From Myrica gale (lineage: Eukaryota > Streptophyta > Magnoliopsida > Fagales > Myricaceae): 64,000 nt of DNA. The notes under the pieces are model-generated. The model did no database searches, was not told the origin of the DNA, and saw only the letters and a program-made list of their open reading frames with translations. The stretch covers positions 9,434,001 to 9,498,000 of the forward strand of contig OZ005604.1 in the NCBI GenBank assembly GCA_963930655.1. The letters are read 5' to 3'. The position numbers and the translations under genes are program-made. This document shows positions 11,371 to 23,955 of the stretch, piece after piece (position 1 is the first letter of the stretch; each line of letters begins with the position of its first letter).

Positions 11371-12589
11371 ACAGATGCAATCTCATTCTACACCCAAACG
11401 AAAATTTGGGTAAGTTTATGTATGTTTACTACTTTGTCAGTACTTATCGATTATGTATTTTATTTACTTTTAATAACGATTGCATATTTGTAGATCTTGT
11501 ATTATATTATGAGTAATGAATATCTTTCTATTTATATTATTTCTAAATTATTTTTAAAATTTTAATTAAATTAATTCAAATATATAGAAAACCATTCAAA
11601 CGGTAAAAAATGTCGTCCGCACGATTATTTTACATTGATAACGTGTGGACACATAACTTGTCACGCCCCGAACGCCTTCCCGCAGGGACCGTGACAGTCG
11701 CGAGCATTCCCCGGGAACACTCCAGCGCTTACACTAACTCTTACAGCGGAATTTTTTTTTTTATACACATAGGATGGCTCACTCAGAATCCACATGTTGG
11801 CTGAGATACAAGCTCGGTGAACATAACCCCTCGGTATACGACTTATAATTCAGAAAGGTCTTTACATTGCATCTTGTTTGCAAACTTATACAAAACGTAC
11901 TAGGGCAACATACTGCCACTCAATCAAAACCAGCACTCACTAGTGCTACCTCGGAGTTCACCAACTCCGGCTCCAATTCCCAAACTTCCAGGATTTCTAC
12001 GTGAGATACTCCTCTGCTCCCCAGTTATCTTGTGGATCTGGAATGATACGATTTAAAAACTATGAGTCGAAAGACTCAGTAAGGAACAACAGTTAAAACA
12101 TGAACTTTGATAAATCATAGATTTAAAACATACTCACTTTGATGCACTATAGAATCAAGAGAAGAAATGCATAACTGTAAATTGTGAAATAGTGCATAAA
12201 AACCATGATGCATATGCATGTTCCGTGATGCACATGCCATGCACTAAAGTCTCTTGCCACTCTGGGCCTTTTCAAATGCATTTCAAATCTCAAAATTGGC
12301 CCCAGGCCCTTGAAAATATTTCTTTCATAGCTTGTTCTTGAAATTGGCCCCAGGACCTTGAAAATCATTCATTTCATATCTCTTACTGTGGGCTCGCTCC
12401 ATTTAACCCCCTGAAGTCAGGGTTGTGCTGTTCCCATCGGAACTGTCCCCTATTTCCCTTGGAGACCTTACATACGGTCAAGCTAGCACATCTTCTCGCA
12501 TTCGTCCTTCAGTGGCTAAACATGACCCTTGGAGGTGCCACACCTTCTCGAGCAACGTTCCTCGGTGTGGTTGCACATACCTCACGGAC

Positions 12590-12730
12590 TAACCCATCCT
12601 TCACGAACAACGTCCCTCGGTATGGGTGTCAATCCATCCATCCTTCACGAACAACGTCCCTCGGCATGGATGTCTTAGGTTCCATCCATCCATCCTTCAC
12701 GAACAACGTCCCTCGGCATGGATGTCGAAC
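12590..12730. repeat. three-copy minisatellite inside solo LTR
   Basis: The phrase TTCACGAACAACGTCCCTCG occurs three times (about 12600, 12645 and 12695), each followed by GTATGG or GCATGG. In the related LTR at 55440-55620 the corresponding region is organised differently, so the copy number varies within the family. Confidence 0.8.
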
Positions 12731-13365
12731 CTCACTTAACTTGGTACGGGTTCAACCAAAACCTCCGGGCTTAATCATAACATAAATTCTCTTTCATTTG
12801 CATAAAACGGCTTTTCATGTTTCTATGAAATGAACATGCCATGCCACTCTTGAAAACATCGTATTTTCATTTGCATCAAAACGTCTCTCTCATGCGTTCA
12901 TGCAAATGGTCATGCTATGACATCTTCGAAATACCATGCGTACTTGAAACATTCTTCATGCAATACATTTCATATGTATTAAAAACATCTTGCCATGCAC
13001 AATAAAACATGCAATGTATCATTCCAGTTTTCCAAATCGGGTAAGATTCACTTACAGTACTCCTTGCAAATTCCTTCCCGATTCTTACTTGGCTCGATGC
13101 CTACAAGAAATAGATCTCCTTCTCAATACACTGAGCATCCGATAAAATATATCGATACGTTTCGGTTCTACTAAGCTATTCGAGGAAATCTATCGTGAAA
13201 TCCACTAACGAATGAATAGCGATAATTATGCGCTTAACTTAATTTAACGGTATAATATAGTTGCCGGATTTCTCTTAATCCAATTTGAACTTCCTGTTCA
13301 TCCCTTAACTTCGTACTTCCCATCCATCGGAGTATTTCCGAATAGCAACTATATTATACTTCTTT

Positions 13366-13402
13366 GATATCATATATATACATATATATATATATATATC
13401 AC
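13366..13402. repeat. (AT)n microsatellite in LTR
   Basis: TA dinucleotide run. A similar run sits at the corresponding place in the related LTR (55077-55095). Others lie at 44176-44203 and 60056-60077. Confidence 0.85.
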
Positions 13403-15529
13403 TTAAATTCTTTTAATTGTTTAAATATTTTATTTACTCTTTTCTTTAACTAATATTCAAAACTAGGTTATTTAATTATTAAACTCTATTACAATATACT
13501 TATATATCTATTCACGATTAGGGTTTTAATCAACAATTAATAAATTAGGATTAAACCTAAGTCTCCCATTATTACATGTGCTCTACTAAAACCTTACATT
13601 AAACCATTAATAAACTTAATCACGATTATATCTTGACTTAGACCTTAACCTTAATTAATCCGAGATACTGATCTTAACTAGGGTTTCGAATATTTTCATT
13701 ACATGCTCATGGTTCTTCAAGCTTGTATTCCAATTGGTCAAAACCCTAATCCCAAGTGTTCATCATAACAATAAAATTCCAATTAGCCTAATCCCCAATT
13801 TCAAGTATCCAACACAACAATTATAACTTATTTATCATAATTTACAATTAGGGTTTCTCTTCCTTATGACATTCGGCCAACACCAATTTTTATGCATCCT
13901 TTAATCACAACTTCAACTCCAATGGTGATCTCATCCTCCATTCAACAATTTCACAACCTAGGATCTAAGAATCCAAACATCAGCACAATATATCATACAT
14001 TATACCATTCGGCCAACACATGTTTTTCATCCAATAATTATATTTTCTTTTGTTTCCTTCAATTTGCATGCATCCTTTACCTAACATAATTATCTACCAT
14101 TCACTAAGTCATAAATCTTGCACATATCATGGCCAATGTCCAGATCTAAACATATACAAAATTATACATGAAGACCCAAGCATATCATATTCGACCATAC
14201 CTCAAAATGTCACATTTTTCATGCTAAAAATTATAACATGCATATCCTTTGCATTTGTGACCTAACTAGCATGCTTCAACTTCGTATCTTCATCCAATAC
14301 TCCCATCAACATTAGATCTACACTTTAGAAACTTCAACAACAATAGATCTAAGGAAATATCCAACTTACATTCGGCCAAACATAACATAAGTCTAGATCT
14401 AAACTTATCTAACATACATTGTTCTCCTTTTGTATTTATGACCTATTTGCATGCATTAACCCCATAGATCCGAACCTCTCTCACATGTACATTGTTTTTA
14501 CATCATCAAGACCATAGTTAAACACTTAGATCTAATATTAGAGAGACCAACAACACAAGATCTAAGCATATAATTCGGCCATCACTATACTCAACCACCA
14601 ACATCACATTTTTTTTTGCCTTACCTTGATGATTATCCCAAGCTTGAGTACCTAGAAAAATAAAATGCCCTAGGTTAGTACTTATGAAAAACTTTAGACA
14701 AGAATACTAAAGAGAATCAAGCTTACCTCTACCTTCACCAAACTTTTACCCAAACTCCTCCTCCTTCCAAATTTCGGTTCAACCTCCTTAGAATATATCC
14801 AAGCTTGATTTGAGGTGCTAATGTGGGTTCTATGGTGGGGAAAAATGTGGTAAGCTTGAATGATTAGTCCTAATGGAAATGGACTAACTTTTTCAAGAGA
14901 AATGAGGCTAATGATTAGGGTTTTCAAGGAAGAAAATGGGGTTGCACAAAGAGAGATTTGGTCACCACAAAAGAGGTCTAACTTGGGATTTTAGAGTGTG
15001 ATTTAGAAGGCAAGAGGAATGTGGTTTAGAGTGCAAGAGGAAAAGAGCAAACCTTGAATCTTAGATGGGTGGTTCGGCCAAGTGAAGAAAAATAGAGAGA
15101 GTTGAGAGCAAATGCAATATTCGGCCAAGTGATGAAGAAATGGAGTGAAATGAAATGCTAGGTGTGAAGTGTGAGACAATTGAATCTCCCTAGGAGAGTT
15201 AATGCTATGACAATGACAAAGACAAGGTGAAAATGACATGAGAGAAGTGTGAAGGAGGGAAAAGGGGGATGAATGGGGTTGGCCGGCCAATGCTCTCCTT
15301 CTCTCCTCATTTCACTTCAACTTTTTCTCACATAAATCCTTGTCCCCTAGAGCTTTTGGCATTGATTTCCCTCTCCCCTCACTTGATCCATACGTGAAGC
15401 TCCACCACCTCCCTTGCTTTTCTCTTTTTCTCTTCCAATTTGCTTTTTAGCCAATGTCACTTCATGTCCCCTTGTCTCCCTTGGTTTAGAACTAGTCTAG
15501 TTTACTTGGTTGAAATCCAACTAAATGGG

Positions 15530-15998
15530 TTCATGGTTACTTAATGGGCTTAATTCAACATCATAATTCAAGGCCCATTAAGCTAAACCTTAATTTCAAT
15601 CACAAGCCCAATAACACCAATCCTTATAGTTAGGCCCAATATCATGAATCATTGAAACTAGGCCCATGACCTAAGTCCTTAAAGCCCAACATAATTTAAT
15701 GGCAGCCCATCATCATAGTTTAAAGCCCAATATAATAAGGCAGCCCATTATCATTGGTCCAAGGCCCAACATCACAAGCTTAATTCTAATTCATAAGCCC
15801 AAAGGCTAAGGCCCAACAACTTAAATCCTTGAGGCCCATTAACACCATTACAAGGCCCATTATTATGGACTTCATGGTAGCCCAATAACACAATTCCAAA
15901 GCCCACTTACCCCTTATATTCGGCCATGAATAGGTAGCCTAATAGCAGCCCAATATCTTGGGTCTTAAGCCCAACCATATAAGTCTTAGTAGCCCATT
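15530..15998 (-). promoter_or_regulatory. TGGGCY motif array in LTR U3
   Basis: About eighteen GGCCCA or AGCCCA words (TGGGCC/TGGGCT on the minus, LTR-sense strand) occur within 470 bp, some 230-690 bp from the LTR start. TGGGCC/T is the plant Site II element known to bind TCP transcription factors. In the related LTR at 52282 the same position holds a GATAAG array instead. Function is inferred. Confidence 0.55.
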
Positions 15999-16836
15999 AC
16001 ATCAACCATAATATAATCCTTCAAAAATAATTAAGGATATTGAAAAGAAGTAAAAATTCAGCAACTTAAAGTTGGCTACCTTAAAATTTAAACCTCGTCC
16101 ATGAAAACTCCATAATGCTCATTAAATTTAGATCATACCATGGCCTCCATTAATTCAAAACAAATCACCAAATCCTTAAGCTTACAACGGAGTACGTACC
16201 GATTTTTCGGGGTCTCACATAACTATCCGTCCGTACACTTTGCTTTAAATTTGTCCCTCCGAACAGTTGTTCTCGCGTCCACACGGTCTTTAAATAAGAA
16301 ACCGTGCGCATAATACACTAATACGTTTGAACGTTTTCAACAGAACAAGCGACCGAACTGTATATGTAATGGTTCGAACGAAGTTTGTTGATGACAAATA
16401 ACTTATCGTCAAAAATGAAACAACGGTGCAGACGTCTTTATGAAAGAGTCCAAACGTTATATATTACCATTCGGACTATGTTATGCAACTGTGCGCACAG
16501 TTTGTAGATGACAAGATTAATTTCATCACATTGGACGAACCGTTCGCATCAGCTATCCGAACGTATAGAGAGTACGTTCGTACAGCTCATGCAAACGGAT
16601 GGACTGTATTGGGCGTGACGATTTTTAATTTCGTCACTATGGCACAAAACCGTTCGGACTGTATTCTAAACCGTCCAAACGGTTTCAAGGGACAGAACAC
16701 CAAAATTGTCACGTAAAATCTTGGTTGGCAAGGCTTTATGTGACAAACCATTTTTGTCACCCAAAACAATAGCTGACGAACCGGGCACTTTGGGTGACAA
16801 ACTTTTTTATCACCCAAAGTCTGTTTTCATGTAGTG

Positions 16837-17720
16837 CCCATGTGGATTGTGAATCCCAAAGGTACCTTATCTGTTAAAGCACTATATAATTTCATTGTTC
16901 ATTATCGGGTGGCATATTCGGGCAGATTAGAACCAAGTGAATGGAGGCGTCTTTGGAAAATTAAAATCCAGCACCATCTCAAGTTGTTACTTTGGAAAGT
17001 TACAGTTGAAGCCTTGCCCCTCAGAGGTAAAATTTGCTTAAGTCAGGATGGTTCTATCGGTAATAGTTTATGTCCAGTTTGTGGTCTTCAAGAGGAGGTG
17101 ACATCCCATTTACTCCTTAATTGCTTTGGAAGCAAGTTCATTTGGCGTATTGGTCCTTGGCCTTAATTCCTGATGATTTTACCAGCCAACCTATAACGGC
17201 TTGGATGAAATTCCGTCTTAATAGTCAGCTTTTACAGCAGATGTTCAGGAACAATTAGTGTGAGCTGATGCTTGTCGTTGCCATCCGTTTCGACATTATC
17301 TGGCATGCGAGGAATCAGGTAGTCCATGACAAAGCTTTGCCTACTCCTTCTATGATGATTGATGCTCTGATTGGGTGATATGAGGCTCACCAGATGGTGT
17401 GGGCTTCCGTTCAACAGGTGACAAAAGAGATTTGGATTCCCCCGGACCCTGGTCAGCTCAAAATCAATTATGATGTTGCTGTAGCAGCTGATGATTTGTT
17501 CTTAGCAGCATTACGCCGTGATAATTTTGGAAATATTCTTCTTGCTAGAACCAGTAAGGTGGCGGGGAGAAACCCCCTCAAAGGAGAAGCAAGGGCCGCT
17601 AGGATGGCTTGTCATATGGCAGGTGACTTGGAGAACCAAGCTATTATCATTGAGTGTGATTATTTAAACTTGGTTAATGTAATAGTTCGGACCATCAAGA
17701 CCTCAAGCGTTATCTTATAG
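16837..17720 (+). pseudogene. LINE (L1-type) ORF2 3' remnant: zf-RVT and RNase H
   Basis: The first part (16840-17166) reads WRRLWKIKIQHHLKLLLWKV followed by CPVCGLQEEVTSHLLLNC, the zinc-binding zf-RVT region downstream of plant LINE reverse transcriptases. The second part (about 17394-17720, another frame) reads PPDPGQLKINYDVA...IIECDYLNLVNVI, an RVT_3 type RNase H domain. A stop (17164-17166) and frame change separate them. The upstream RT domain is not visible; the CACTA element at 7550 interrupts the gene at its 5' edge, and the frame would be open across the empty site. The 3' end and poly-A tail are not identified. Confidence 0.8.
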
Positions 17721-19200
17721 TAATGAACGCCGCTATTAGACTAAGGTTACGACCAGTGAGAGGATCGTGAAAGCAACAGATTCTAAGTAAAACACGAGTA
17801 GAACCTTTTATTAATACCGAAGTAATACAAAGAGAACCAACTTTTTATAATGTACATATTAAAGTAAAAGAAACTACAGTGGAAACATTAAGAAAACAAA
17901 AGATCTGTTATCCTCGCCATCAGATTCACTTAAGTTGGTCGGTTATGTTGACATAGTCATTCGAGGTCGGGGTAATCCATCTATGATCCCGACCTTCTTT
18001 CAGAACTTCTAAATCCTTAGAGACATAGACACAAAATGATAATATCAGTTTGGTCCATCCATGTCTTATGGCCTTTGTAAACTCATATACTTCAGACATC
18101 TGCTAAAAGAATTTAACAAACAACTGTGAGTCCAAATGACGCAATAAAGCCAGCGGTTAGTATAACAGAAAAGCAAAAACAAGAACAATATATTGAAGAA
18201 ACCCGTTTAACAATGGAATCTCAACATAATAAAGAATAAATGAAAAGACTGAGTTTTCTAAAAAAATGATCTTTTCCTTTTTTCCATTCTCAATCACCAC
18301 TTCTCTCACTCTCAGAGTGAATCATTGGGCCAGAGTGACGGGTTACAAGTAACGTCCGTATCTTTACGGCATTACTTCCAGAGTAGAATACAGACCATAT
18401 CTTTTGGGCTTTACGCCCAGAGTAAATGACGTTAGCTGACATGGTCTTTACCAGCTCTATCGGCATATCGGGAATCCAGGGTGCAAGTGGGATGGTCGAG
18501 GGTACATCCTTTGGTAACTAGTAGTACTAATGTTTAGCTACCACCTCATTGGTGATCGATACCCATACCCGTCTGTGCACCAGCAGAACATACGGGTCAA
18601 AGTCGTATACATCTAGTAGTTCTCGAACACCTCATCTTTTGTTAATTGCTAAAATACAAGCACATGTAACAAAAGAAGAAATATGGGTGAGTCTTATGGA
18701 TTCAGTAAGGTCGAGGAGGGGGAAACATAGTAATAATAAAATCAAGTAGGTAAAGAAAATAATTCAAACATATGATGAACTTGTAGCAATGCTACTCTGA
18801 CAGTCCCCTTCTAACAATTCTCATGCGATATCCACAAATTGGTCCACTGTTTGACCCCAAAGATAGGGTTGTGCGTCCCACTCCCTTCAACTAAGACAGT
18901 CCCATATTAAGTCAACAAAACTATTAAACACATTTCTTCCCTTTTTTCACATCAAAAAGACAAATGACACATTTTTTCCCAAATATGCAATCTAACAAAA
19001 ACAATCATATGATCAAAGAGAATACAAGCATATAGATGTAGAATGCAAGGACATAACTCAAATAATCATTAAAAGAGATCATCTAAAAAATAAATTGTAG
19101 TTTTAAATGACAACCTCATTGAAATGGTATAAAGGATGTCTAATGGGGACTCAAGAGTCCATCGCTATTACGATAGTAGCCCACTGAGTAAGTTTGTACC
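17721..19200 (-). mobile_element. degenerate gypsy LTR-like sequence
   Basis: No coding sequence. Words around 18580-18700 (TACGGGTCAAAGTC, then GGTGAGTCTTATGGATTCAG) and 18866-18910 (AGGGTTGTGCGTCCCACTCC) resemble the minus-oriented LTRs at 59901-62654 and 41038-45353 in the same order. No clean ends or target duplication were found, so boundaries are guesses. Confidence 0.45.
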
Positions 19201-20259
19201 AACCTTTTAGCTACCAATGACAATTTAAAGGTCATTCTCAACCAAAAAAATTAAAGCTCATAAAATCTCATCAAAGTTCACGATTTTGTAAAAATGTTAG
19301 CTCATAGAGATGTTCTATTTTGATAAATGCAAGAAATATGTCAAAGATAAATACATTTGAGTAAGAAATCATCATAGAAGACAATTAAGCAACAATATGT
19401 TCTATCAAAAGATTGTAATTTACCTAAGATCTTCTTCCCTTTAGCATTTGTCCTCAAATGTCACAAGCATTCTTGATTGTCAAGTTTCATCGAAGTACCA
19501 TGTATTGATCCATCCTACAAGAGAAACAAGAAACCATTTTTGATACCTTTGACGTTAGCCTTGGTTCGTTTTGGAACCCATGTCTTCTTGAAAGTCTTGC
19601 TCCCAAGTTTCTTAAATGCAAAAAAAAATTACATGATCATCTTTGTTGCAAAAATGACATGTTTGAGTAGGTGCACAAAAGACTTAACCTTCACAAAATA
19701 ATTCTTAAAATATTTTTGGTGAATAGAAGGTTTGTAGGATAAGTCACTTTTGTCATAGACACGTCTTTGACTACTAAGCATGTTTTCCAAAGTTTTGCTT
19801 CCTTGAGTAAACTTCTCAATAATTTTACTTTGAGGAACAATTTTGTTGTTCAAATCAACTTTCTCATTTTCAAATTATAAAGTTTTTTGTTCGAATAAAT
19901 CATTTTCAAGCTTTAGAGTATCTCGCTCATTTTTCAATGAATCAATTTCTTATGATATCAAAATGTGTTTCTTTTTCAAGGATGTATATTTTGAACCAAG
20001 TTTTTCAAATTGACAAAGAATTTCATCAAATGCATTTTGAAGCTCACACTACTAGAAAATTGATTTTTAGTGACGAAATTCTCGGTGACGAAATGAATTT
20101 CGTCACTAAAAGTCTATTTTTAGTGACAAAATGCTATTTTTGTCACTAAAAATTGGTTTTTCGAGACGAAAATAATTTTGGTCACTAATTTCGTCACTAA
20201 AAGTCTTATTTGTGACGAAATAACAATGTCGTCACAAAAAGTTAATTTTTTGGTGACTA

Positions 20260-21540
20260 AAAGTTTTGTCACACGCCGATCGATCGGTTGTACACCGATC
20301 GATCGGTACTTTTGTGACGAAATGCTCCATCACTAAATGCAAAGAGTTTTGGCAACGAAATTACGTCGTCACTCCACCTGATCGATCGTGGTTTATATTC
20401 CGATCGATCGGTTATCAATAAACACGTGGCTTTGAAACATGATCTATCGTTCATCATAACCGATCCATCGCTACGATATGACGATCGATCGACATGCGTC
20501 ATAGAAGATCTTTCTAAATTTTAAGATAACCGATCGATCGGTCATTTAGGTGATCGGCTGCTTAAGTACGATGTCGTTTAGATATTTCTAACCTACCGAT
20601 CGATCGTTTATATTGAAGTGATCGATCATCAAGGACGTCGTTGTTTTGTCTTATGCATAACGATTGATCGGTAAAGGAACAATAATCGATCCATTGCTAC
20701 AATATGACGATCGATCGACATGCGTCATAGAAGATCTTTCTAAATTTTAAGATAACCGATCGATCGGTCATTTAGGTGATCGATCGTTTAAGTACGATGT
20801 CGTTTAGATTTTTCTAATCTACCGATCGATCGTTTATATTAAAGTGATCGATCATCAAGGACGTCGTCGTTTTGTCTTATGCAGAACGATCGATCAGTAA
20901 AGGCACACGGATCGATCGTCAGGATGCGTCGACGTTTTCGTTAGACGAAGCGATCAATCATTTAACATTGACGATTGATCGGTACGTAAATTTCATGATT
21001 AAACATTTGTGATTGAATAATATGAGCTTAAATAATTAGAAATACAAAATATATATTAACAAAGTGCGTTAGGATATGTTTAGGAAAGCATGTACAAGTT
21101 GTGCATGTTACATCAAATAAACATTTTGTAAGAGTTAGTATGAGCAATGTACTAAGATTTCATAAACTAGTGATAGAAAGCTTATTTAACACATGATTAT
21201 AAGTTATTAGTATGAGATATGTATTAAAATGACATTTTAAGTAAAATCATTTTAATAATTATTTCATTTGTTAGGTTAAAAATAGTTTTTTCAATAATTA
21301 AGTTTAACTATCGATCGGTATGTCACCGATCAATCGGTAAAGGACAACATCGTTTAATGGCTTGAGACCGATTGTCATATATTAATACCGATCGATCGCT
21401 CACATCCGTCATTGTTTTGAATTCGTTTCCCGATCGATCATGGAAATTGCGATCGATCGTTTGAAAACTTAGCGGGAATTTTAAAGCTGACAAGGCGATC
21501 GATCGGTATGGTGACCGATCGATCGGTGTTTATCTTGCTT
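20260..21540. repeat. CGATCGATCG motif array, left half of CACTA 2
   Basis: The palindromic words ACCGATCGATCGGT and GACGATCGATCGTC, with many one-mismatch variants, recur every 20-60 bp. A segment of roughly 200 bp is also duplicated in tandem (compare 20475-20640 with 20700-20870). Probably subterminal binding sites for the transposase, by analogy with En/Spm. Confidence 0.85.
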
Positions 21541-22029
21541 GAAATGCCCAAATGCTCAAAGGTCGTGGGTGAAGTGAAAATATACCCACGGAAATGAGGA
21601 GAATGAAGGCTTGCGGCAAGGAGCTATTTTCCTCTCAAACTTAGTCCAAATTTCGTTATTTTGGTTGAGAGAGTGTTTAAAATAGATTAAGAGGAAGCTG
21701 AGCTCATATTCATTGGTTTTTTAACTGAGTGAATATTGAAAAGATTTGGCGAATTTTATGAGATCTTGGTAGAGATTTTGTTCGTTTTGATATTTATATC
21801 GTGCAAGAGGTAATAAACTCTACATACATTACGATTTATGAACGATTTGGTTGGTTATTTGATGATTTTTTTGATTTGGGTATTGTGGATATAGTTTGTG
21901 ATGATTAGAGCTTATTAGGATGTTTTAATATGTACATTGCAATGAGTATTGAATGAGGATTATTTGAGAGTGATTTGGGCGTGGATTTGAGTGTGTGGGG
22001 ATGGTTTGCATGGTTTTATTAATATGGGT

Positions 22030-23230
22030 AATTGACGATCGATCACTAATAAGTGACGATCAATCGTTTGTTAAATGGTATACAACCGATCGATCGTTTT
22101 ATTTTAAACGATCGATCGTCTTCTAGATGGTTGTCTGACGATCGATCGACATATTTTTACCGATCGATCGGTGTTTCACGCAAGTTCTGTTGCAAATTAT
22201 TGATGATGTGTAGCATTTATATTTATTTAGATATTTGATTATTGAAGTGCTTGAGTTCCGAAAGTAAGAATGATGTAAGATCTCTCCTTATGTTGTTCAT
22301 AATTTTTCTCATATTAATGTTGATGAGTAGAGGTTTGTCTGTCTGATGTAAATTGTATTTTTTTGTACTCATTGGAAACACCAGGAAGGGAATGACCTAT
22401 GCCCCCTGAATTTTGCAGTTGGAAATCACATGCAAATATGATTGTACATCTAACCCTGCAGGTGCACGCACGTATGTGCATGTAAGTATATACAATTAAT
22501 AGCTTACGCTCATGCAAGGGTATAACAGTTTAACTCACCAGCTTTTGGAACACTGATTTGTCAAATTTTCTATTCTTGCTCCATTTGTTTTTTTTTTCTT
22601 TCTATTTATTAGCATAAATTTTTTTCTACAATCTTCAGCCAAATGTTCCTTTTTTATTTGCTAGCATGGAAAAGTTTCATGATTGTTTGATTTTTCTTGC
22701 TATCATAATTAGTTGTTGAAGCAGGGATGCTAGTTCGGGTAACTGGGCAAACACACCATTAATCAGGATATGGAGAAAGAGCGCATGTGAGTGGAGCACG
22801 AGGAGCGCATGCGAGTGGAGCAAGAGGGGCGCATGCAACAGGAACAAGAGCACATGCGAAAGGAGCAAGAGCGATCGGTTTCCACTGTTCGATCGGCATC
22901 TTCAGCGATCGATCGGTTGTTGTTAAACCGATCAATCGTTCAATATCACTGTTCGATCGTCAATATTAAAAATTAAAAATTACCGATCGATCAGTAACGT
23001 AAACGATCGGTCGGTGGAGAAATAGACGATCGATCGTCGGATTACACCCTTAGTTACTTAATTAACGTTTCATCGCTGAAATAAATGACCGATCCATCAC
23101 TATGTTCTTACCGATCGATCAGTTACTTAATCAACGTTCCATCGCTGAAATAAATGACCGATCGATCGTTGTTTCAACCGATCCATCACTACGAACTCAC
23201 CGATCAATCGGTAAAAGTACTGATCGATGA
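22030..23230. repeat. CGATCGATCG motif array, right half of CACTA 2
   Basis: The same motif family as the left half occurs in two clusters (22035-22175 and 22870-23230). A block with ATCAACGTTCCATCGCTGA-type text is repeated near 23060 and 23130. The two halves flank a motif-free centre (21540-22030). Confidence 0.85.
22770..22876 (+). pseudogene. coiled-coil remnant of CACTA gene
   Basis: The translated stretch EHEERMRVEQEGRMQQEQEH is an E/Q/R-rich heptad-like coil. It resembles the C-terminal coiled coil of the Transposase_24-like gene at 11080-11370 but lacks the upstream domain. At DNA level it is a tandem GCGCATGCGAGTGGAGCA-like repeat. Confidence 0.5.
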
Positions 23231-23955
23231 TTAGATTTAGTGACGAAAATTTTCCGTCACTAAAAACTTTTCGTGACGAAATTCGGGTTTTGTCACGAAA
23301 TACAGTTTGTGACGCTCTTTCACTGACGGAGCTCGTGATGAAAAAATTTCATTACTAATACTTTTAGTGACGAAATTTTGACTTTTAGTGACAAAATGTT
23401 TTTTCACTAAAAGTCAATTTCTTTGTAGTGTCAATATAAGAAGGTTTAGGTTCATCATCGGAAGAATGTACCTCATCATCATCCTCAAATGCCATGAGTC
23501 ACATGTTAGGGATTTCTCCATCTTTTTCTTCTTCGGAGGAGCTTTCATCGTTAACATGAGTAATCTCTAGAGCATTCCAAATTTCCTTAACATTTGTACA
23601 AGAAAATATTATATTAAATTCACATTTATCTAAAGCACAATAAAGAATATTCATTGCTCTAGCATCCAAAGAAATTTTATTTTTGTCTAGGTCACTATAT
23701 TCATTTTTATTTTCAACCTCGCCAACTTTATTTTTGAGAATATGTGGACCATTGAATATGCATAACCATAAATCATAATCAATAGATTGAAAATAAATTT
23801 TCATTCTAGCTTTCTAATATGCATAATCATTTCCATCAAAAAATGGAGGTCTAAGTTTGGAAAATCCTTCAACATGAGTGTTGAAACTTGAAGCTGTCAT
23901 TCTAACTCAAGATGGTTAAATCTTGCTAAAGAGAGCGTCAAACTCTGATCCCAAT

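Larger units (their letters stand above)
11659..16219 (-). mobile_element. gypsy solo LTR (family of the 52282 element)
   Basis: The 4,561-bp unit starts TGTCACGCCCCGAACG and ends GGGGTCTCACA, so on the minus strand it reads TGTGAGACCCC...CGGGGCGTGACA. A perfect 5-bp duplication TAACT flanks it (11654-11658 and 16220-16224). No coding region is present. It is a reverse-oriented relative of the 5' LTR at 52282-56282, sharing both ends and many internal words. The exact duplication means a full element inserted here and was reduced by LTR-LTR recombination. Confidence 0.95.
7550..16836 (+). mobile_element. CACTA (En/Spm) transposon 1, non-autonomous, with nested insertions
   Basis: Ends are CACTACAAGAAATATAG at the left and, reverse-complemented, CACTACATGAAAACAGAC at the right. 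The inner termini share GGTGA(C/T)AAAA. A 3-bp target duplication CCC flanks it (7547-7549 and 16837-16839), as expected for the superfamily. Subterminal regions (7600-8200 and 16220-16800) repeat short words around CCGTTCGGAC. No TNPD (Tnp2) transposase is visible, only a decayed Transposase_24-like gene, so movement would have needed help in trans. A gag-only retroelement and a solo LTR inserted later. Confidence 0.93.
20047..23430 (+). mobile_element. CACTA transposon 2 (small, non-autonomous)
   Basis: Ends are CACTACTAGAAAATTGA at the left and, reverse-complemented, CACTACAAAGAAATTGAC at the right, both followed by TTTTAGTGA words. The target duplication is TCA (20044-20046 and 23431-23433). 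Length is 3,384 bp. Subterminal GTGACGAAAT words are frequent. Most of the element consists of CGATCGATCG-type motifs. The only coding trace is a short coiled-coil stretch near 22770-22876. It must have been mobilised in trans. Confidence 0.94.
19440..23900 (-). pseudogene. copia gag relic, interrupted by CACTA 2
   Basis: The start codon lies at 23900-23898. MKIYFQSIDYDLWLCIFNGP and MNILYCALDKCEFN match the gag of the 36374 copy (DUF4219/UBN2 type). A TAG replaces a Trp codon just before KARMKIYF. The text jumps from NALEITHVND directly to ESSSEEEKDGEIPNM, so most of the UBN2 region is deleted. The CACTA insertion then splits the PKPSYI...LQNAFDEI segment. Beyond it (20046-19440) the second CCHC area and a VTFEDK/AKGKKILG protease-flank trace can be read with frame changes. 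Clearly inactive. Confidence 0.85.

Noticed and set aside
20260..23230. CRISPR-like array of GATCGATC repeats
   Set aside because: The repeats are short, palindromic, irregularly spaced and inside a CACTA element of a plant genome.
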